Below, in pieces: positions 14,646 through 15,984 of a stretch of DNA of 15,984 nucleotides (position 1 is the first letter of the stretch; each line of letters begins with the position of its first letter). The translations under genes were made by a program, and so were the position numbers. The stretch comes from NORP181 sp047623555 (lineage in GTDB: Bacteria; Pseudomonadota; Alphaproteobacteria; Rhodobacterales; Rhodobacteraceae): assembly GCA_047623555.1 (NCBI GenBank), contig JBLHMP010000088.1, positions 1 through 15,984 of the forward strand, read 5' to 3'. The notes under the pieces were generated by a model that worked only from the letters and a program-made list of their open reading frames with translations, did not search any database and was not told where the DNA came from.

Positions 14646-15629
14646 ATGCGTATTGCTATCAATGGATTCGGCCGCATCGGCCGCACGATTTTACGTCAGA
14701 TTCTGACGTTGCCCCAACATGCCAGGATCAATGTGGTGCGTGTGAACGACATCGCACCACTCGCAACCTGTGCGTTTCTGTTTCAGTATGACAGCACGTT
14801 TGGGCCGTTCCCTGGTGACGTGACCACCGAGGGTAACGCCATTCACGTTGGCGATCGGGTGATCCCGGTCAGCCATGAACCCGATTTGTCAAAACTTGAT
14901 CTGAGCGACGTGGATATCGTGCTGGAATGCACCGGCATTGCCCGCACGTCGGACGTGGCGCGGCGTGGGCTGGTGGCCGGGGCGAAATCTGTACTGATCT
15001 CGGGGCCTTCGCCTGCCGCCGACGTGACCATTGTCATGGGCGCGAATGAGGCGGATCTGGGGGATGCAAAGGTGGTTTCCAACGCCTCCTGCACCACCAA
15101 CGCGCTGGCGCCTTTGGTCAAGGTGATTGATCAGATCGCCGGGATCGAGCGGGCGCATATGACCACGATCCATTGTTACACCAACAGTCAGCCGATGATC
15201 GACGCCCCGCGCGGTGATCTGGCGCGCAGCCGGGGTGGCGCGCAATCCATGGTGCCGACAACCACGAGCGCAACCGAGTTGATCGGACAGGTTCTGCCAC
15301 ATCTGCGCGGACGCATTAGTGGCGCGGCGGTACGGGTGCCGACGGCCAGTGTGTCAGCGGTTGATCTGGTGGTTCAGATGGGTCGAGAGATGTCTGAGGA
15401 TGTGTTTATTGCGGCGCTGAAACAGGCGACAGCAGAGGCGCCGGTTCTGGGCTGGACGGATCAGCCGCTTGTGTCGAGTGACCTGCGGGCGCGGCCCGAA
15501 TCCCTCGTCATTGCCGGGCCAGAAATCCGGGTGACGGATGGGAGGCAGGCGCGGGTGTTTGGCTGGTATGACAATGAGTGGGGGTTTTCGGCGCGAATGT
15601 TGAATGTGGCGGCGATGATGGTGGGGTGA
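14646..15629 (+). CDS. gap: Divergent type I glyceraldehyde-3-phosphate dehydrogenase family protein
   Basis: NAD-dependent aldehyde dehydrogenase of the GAPDH fold, 327 residues (usual 330-337). The N-terminus MRIAINGFGRIGR and D35 (RVNDIA) indicate an NAD site. The catalytic pair is C149 (SNASCTTN) and H176 (TTIHCYTN). R230 (VRVPT) and the terminal WYDNEWGFSARML are conserved. The phosphate-binding loop differs from classical GAPDH: TTSATE at 206-211 replaces the usual TTGAAK, and NSQ replaces NDQ after the catalytic His. A normal glycolytic role is therefore uncertain; erythrose-4-phosphate dehydrogenase or another phospho-aldehyde activity are alternatives. ATG 14646 lies 19 bases after bhcD with no clear Shine-Dalgarno, suggesting coupling to the bhc operon. 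The family is sure, the substrate is not. Confidence 0.85.
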   Translation: MRIAINGFGRIGRTILRQILTLPQHARINVVRVNDIAPLATCAFLFQYDSTFGPFPGDVTTEGNAIHVGDRVIPVSHEPDLSKLDLSDVDIVLECTGIARTSDVARRGLVAGAKSVLISGPSPAADVTIVMGANEADLGDAKVVSNASCTTNALAPLVKVIDQIAGIERAHMTTIHCYTNSQPMIDAPRGDLARSRGGAQSMVPTTTSATELIGQVLPHLRGRISGAAVRVPTASVSAVDLVVQMGREMSEDVFIAALKQATAEAPVLGWTDQPLVSSDLRARPESLVIAGPEIRVTDGRQARVFGWYDNEWGFSARMLNVAAMMVG

Positions 15630-15782
15630 GAGGTTGTTGGGGTAATAGCCGGTCTGAGCCCTCTTTACCGAATTTCTGCAGTGCAGCTAATGGCTGTTAT
15701 CACGTGAGAACCAAAAACCTTCAACAACTGATCGGGTTTTGAACGGGGTTTTTGGTAGCGTTAAAAGATGTGTTTTACGCAT

Positions 15783-15808
15783 GTTCCAAAAACGAGGGTT
15801 TTTGGAAC
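15783..15808. repeat. Perfect 11-bp inverted repeat
   Basis: GTTCCAAAAAC (15783-15793) and GTTTTTGGAAC (15798-15808) form a perfect 11-bp stem with a GAGG loop. No T-run follows on either strand, so an intrinsic terminator is doubtful. The CCAAAAAC core recurs in the neighbouring repeat at 15710-15756. Confidence 0.8.
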
Positions 15809-15851
15809 GGTTCTGAAGGTCCGGTGTGCGGGACAAAGCGGACTTATGCCA

Positions 15852-15892
15852 CCGCAGCGGATGCAAGTGCAGAAATTTGTTTTCCGCTGCGG
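15852..15892. repeat. Perfect 10-bp inverted repeat with 21-base spacer
   Basis: CCGCAGCGGA (15852-15861) pairs with TCCGCTGCGG (15883-15892). It is GC-rich and stable, and may be a hairpin stem in a transcript reading into or out of the window's right end. Confidence 0.7.
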
Positions 15893-15984
15893 CAGCAGCT
15901 TCAGGGCGGCACAGCGGATTTCCCTGAACCAGTCATCCAACCGAGACGGTTTTGGCAGTTACTCACCATATTCGCGGTGCTCAA

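Larger units (their letters stand above)
15630..15984. other. Gene-free, hairpin-rich tail
   Basis: No convincing coding frame was seen in these 355 bases on either strand. The stretch holds a row of inverted repeats: CTGCAGTGCAG (15676-15686), ACCAAAAACC with GGTTTTTGGT (15710-15756), GCGTTAAAA with TTTTACGC (15758-15780, one bulge), GTTCCAAAAAC with GTTTTTGGAAC (15783-15808), GTCCG with CGGAC (15819-15843), CCGCAGCGGA with TCCGCTGCGG (15852-15892) and TTCAGGG with CCCTGAA (15900-15928). It may be a structured RNA, a degraded repeat array or an operon end; none has the T-run of a standard terminator. Confidence 0.6.

Noticed and set aside
15783..15808. Intrinsic terminator for the bhc-gap operon
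   Set aside because: The stem is perfect, but no T-tract follows on either strand and it lies over 150 bases past the last stop; reported as an inverted repeat instead.
15630..15984. Mobile-element end or attachment site suggested by the clustered inverted repeats
   Set aside because: No transposase or integrase frame, no matching terminal repeat elsewhere in the window and no target-site duplication were seen.

Overview
The window looks like chromosomal DNA of a marine alphaproteobacterium of the Rhodobacterales (Roseobacter-type). This rests on GC-rich coding, a bhcRABCD cluster of the kind known from Paracoccus and relatives, a gcvT-H-P operon behind a tandem glycine riboswitch, and an intergenic element reading GCCTCCGGCGGGGATATTTTT that I recall as common in this order. 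No mobile element, rRNA, tRNA or CRISPR array was seen.

Layout. Bases 1-813 hold the 3' part of a D-2-hydroxyacid dehydrogenase (probably a glyoxylate/hydroxypyruvate reductase) on +, converging on a shared hairpin terminator with the gcvT-gcvH-gcvP operon on - (5357 down to 909). The operon is preceded by a two-aptamer glycine riboswitch (5449-5602) and a plausible promoter. Next, still on -, comes a three-gene envelope operon (7735 down to 5697): a secreted small protein, a small membrane protein and an HlyD-type membrane fusion protein. On + follow an (S)-ureidoglycine aminohydrolase (7963-8796) and a small lipoprotein (8876-9235). The IclR-type regulator bhcR (- strand) diverges from bhcA-bhcB-bhcC-bhcD and a divergent GAPDH-family gene (10241-15629). 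The last 355 bases are gene-free but contain at least six well-matched inverted repeats.

How it fits together. Most of the metabolic genes act on glyoxylate and glycine. The beta-hydroxyaspartate cycle condenses glyoxylate with glycine (BhcC), dehydrates the product to iminosuccinate (BhcB), reduces this to aspartate (BhcD), and transaminates aspartate with a second glyoxylate (BhcA). The net result is oxaloacetate from two glyoxylate, with glycine regenerated. The glycine cleavage system consumes or balances glycine and is under direct glycine control. The hydroxyacid dehydrogenase would reduce glyoxylate or hydroxypyruvate, and the ureidoglycine enzyme lies on a purine/allantoin route that ends in glyoxylate. 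The region therefore reads as a C2/C1 glyoxylate-glycine island with two sensors: a glycine riboswitch and BhcR, which is known to respond to glyoxylate.

The least explained parts are the GAPDH-like gene at the end of the bhc operon, which has changes in its predicted phosphate-binding loop; the phased GAAAAATG-type motifs between bhcR and bhcA; a 16-bp tandem repeat before the envelope operon; the dispersed intergenic repeat, including copies inside two operons; and the hairpin-rich tail.
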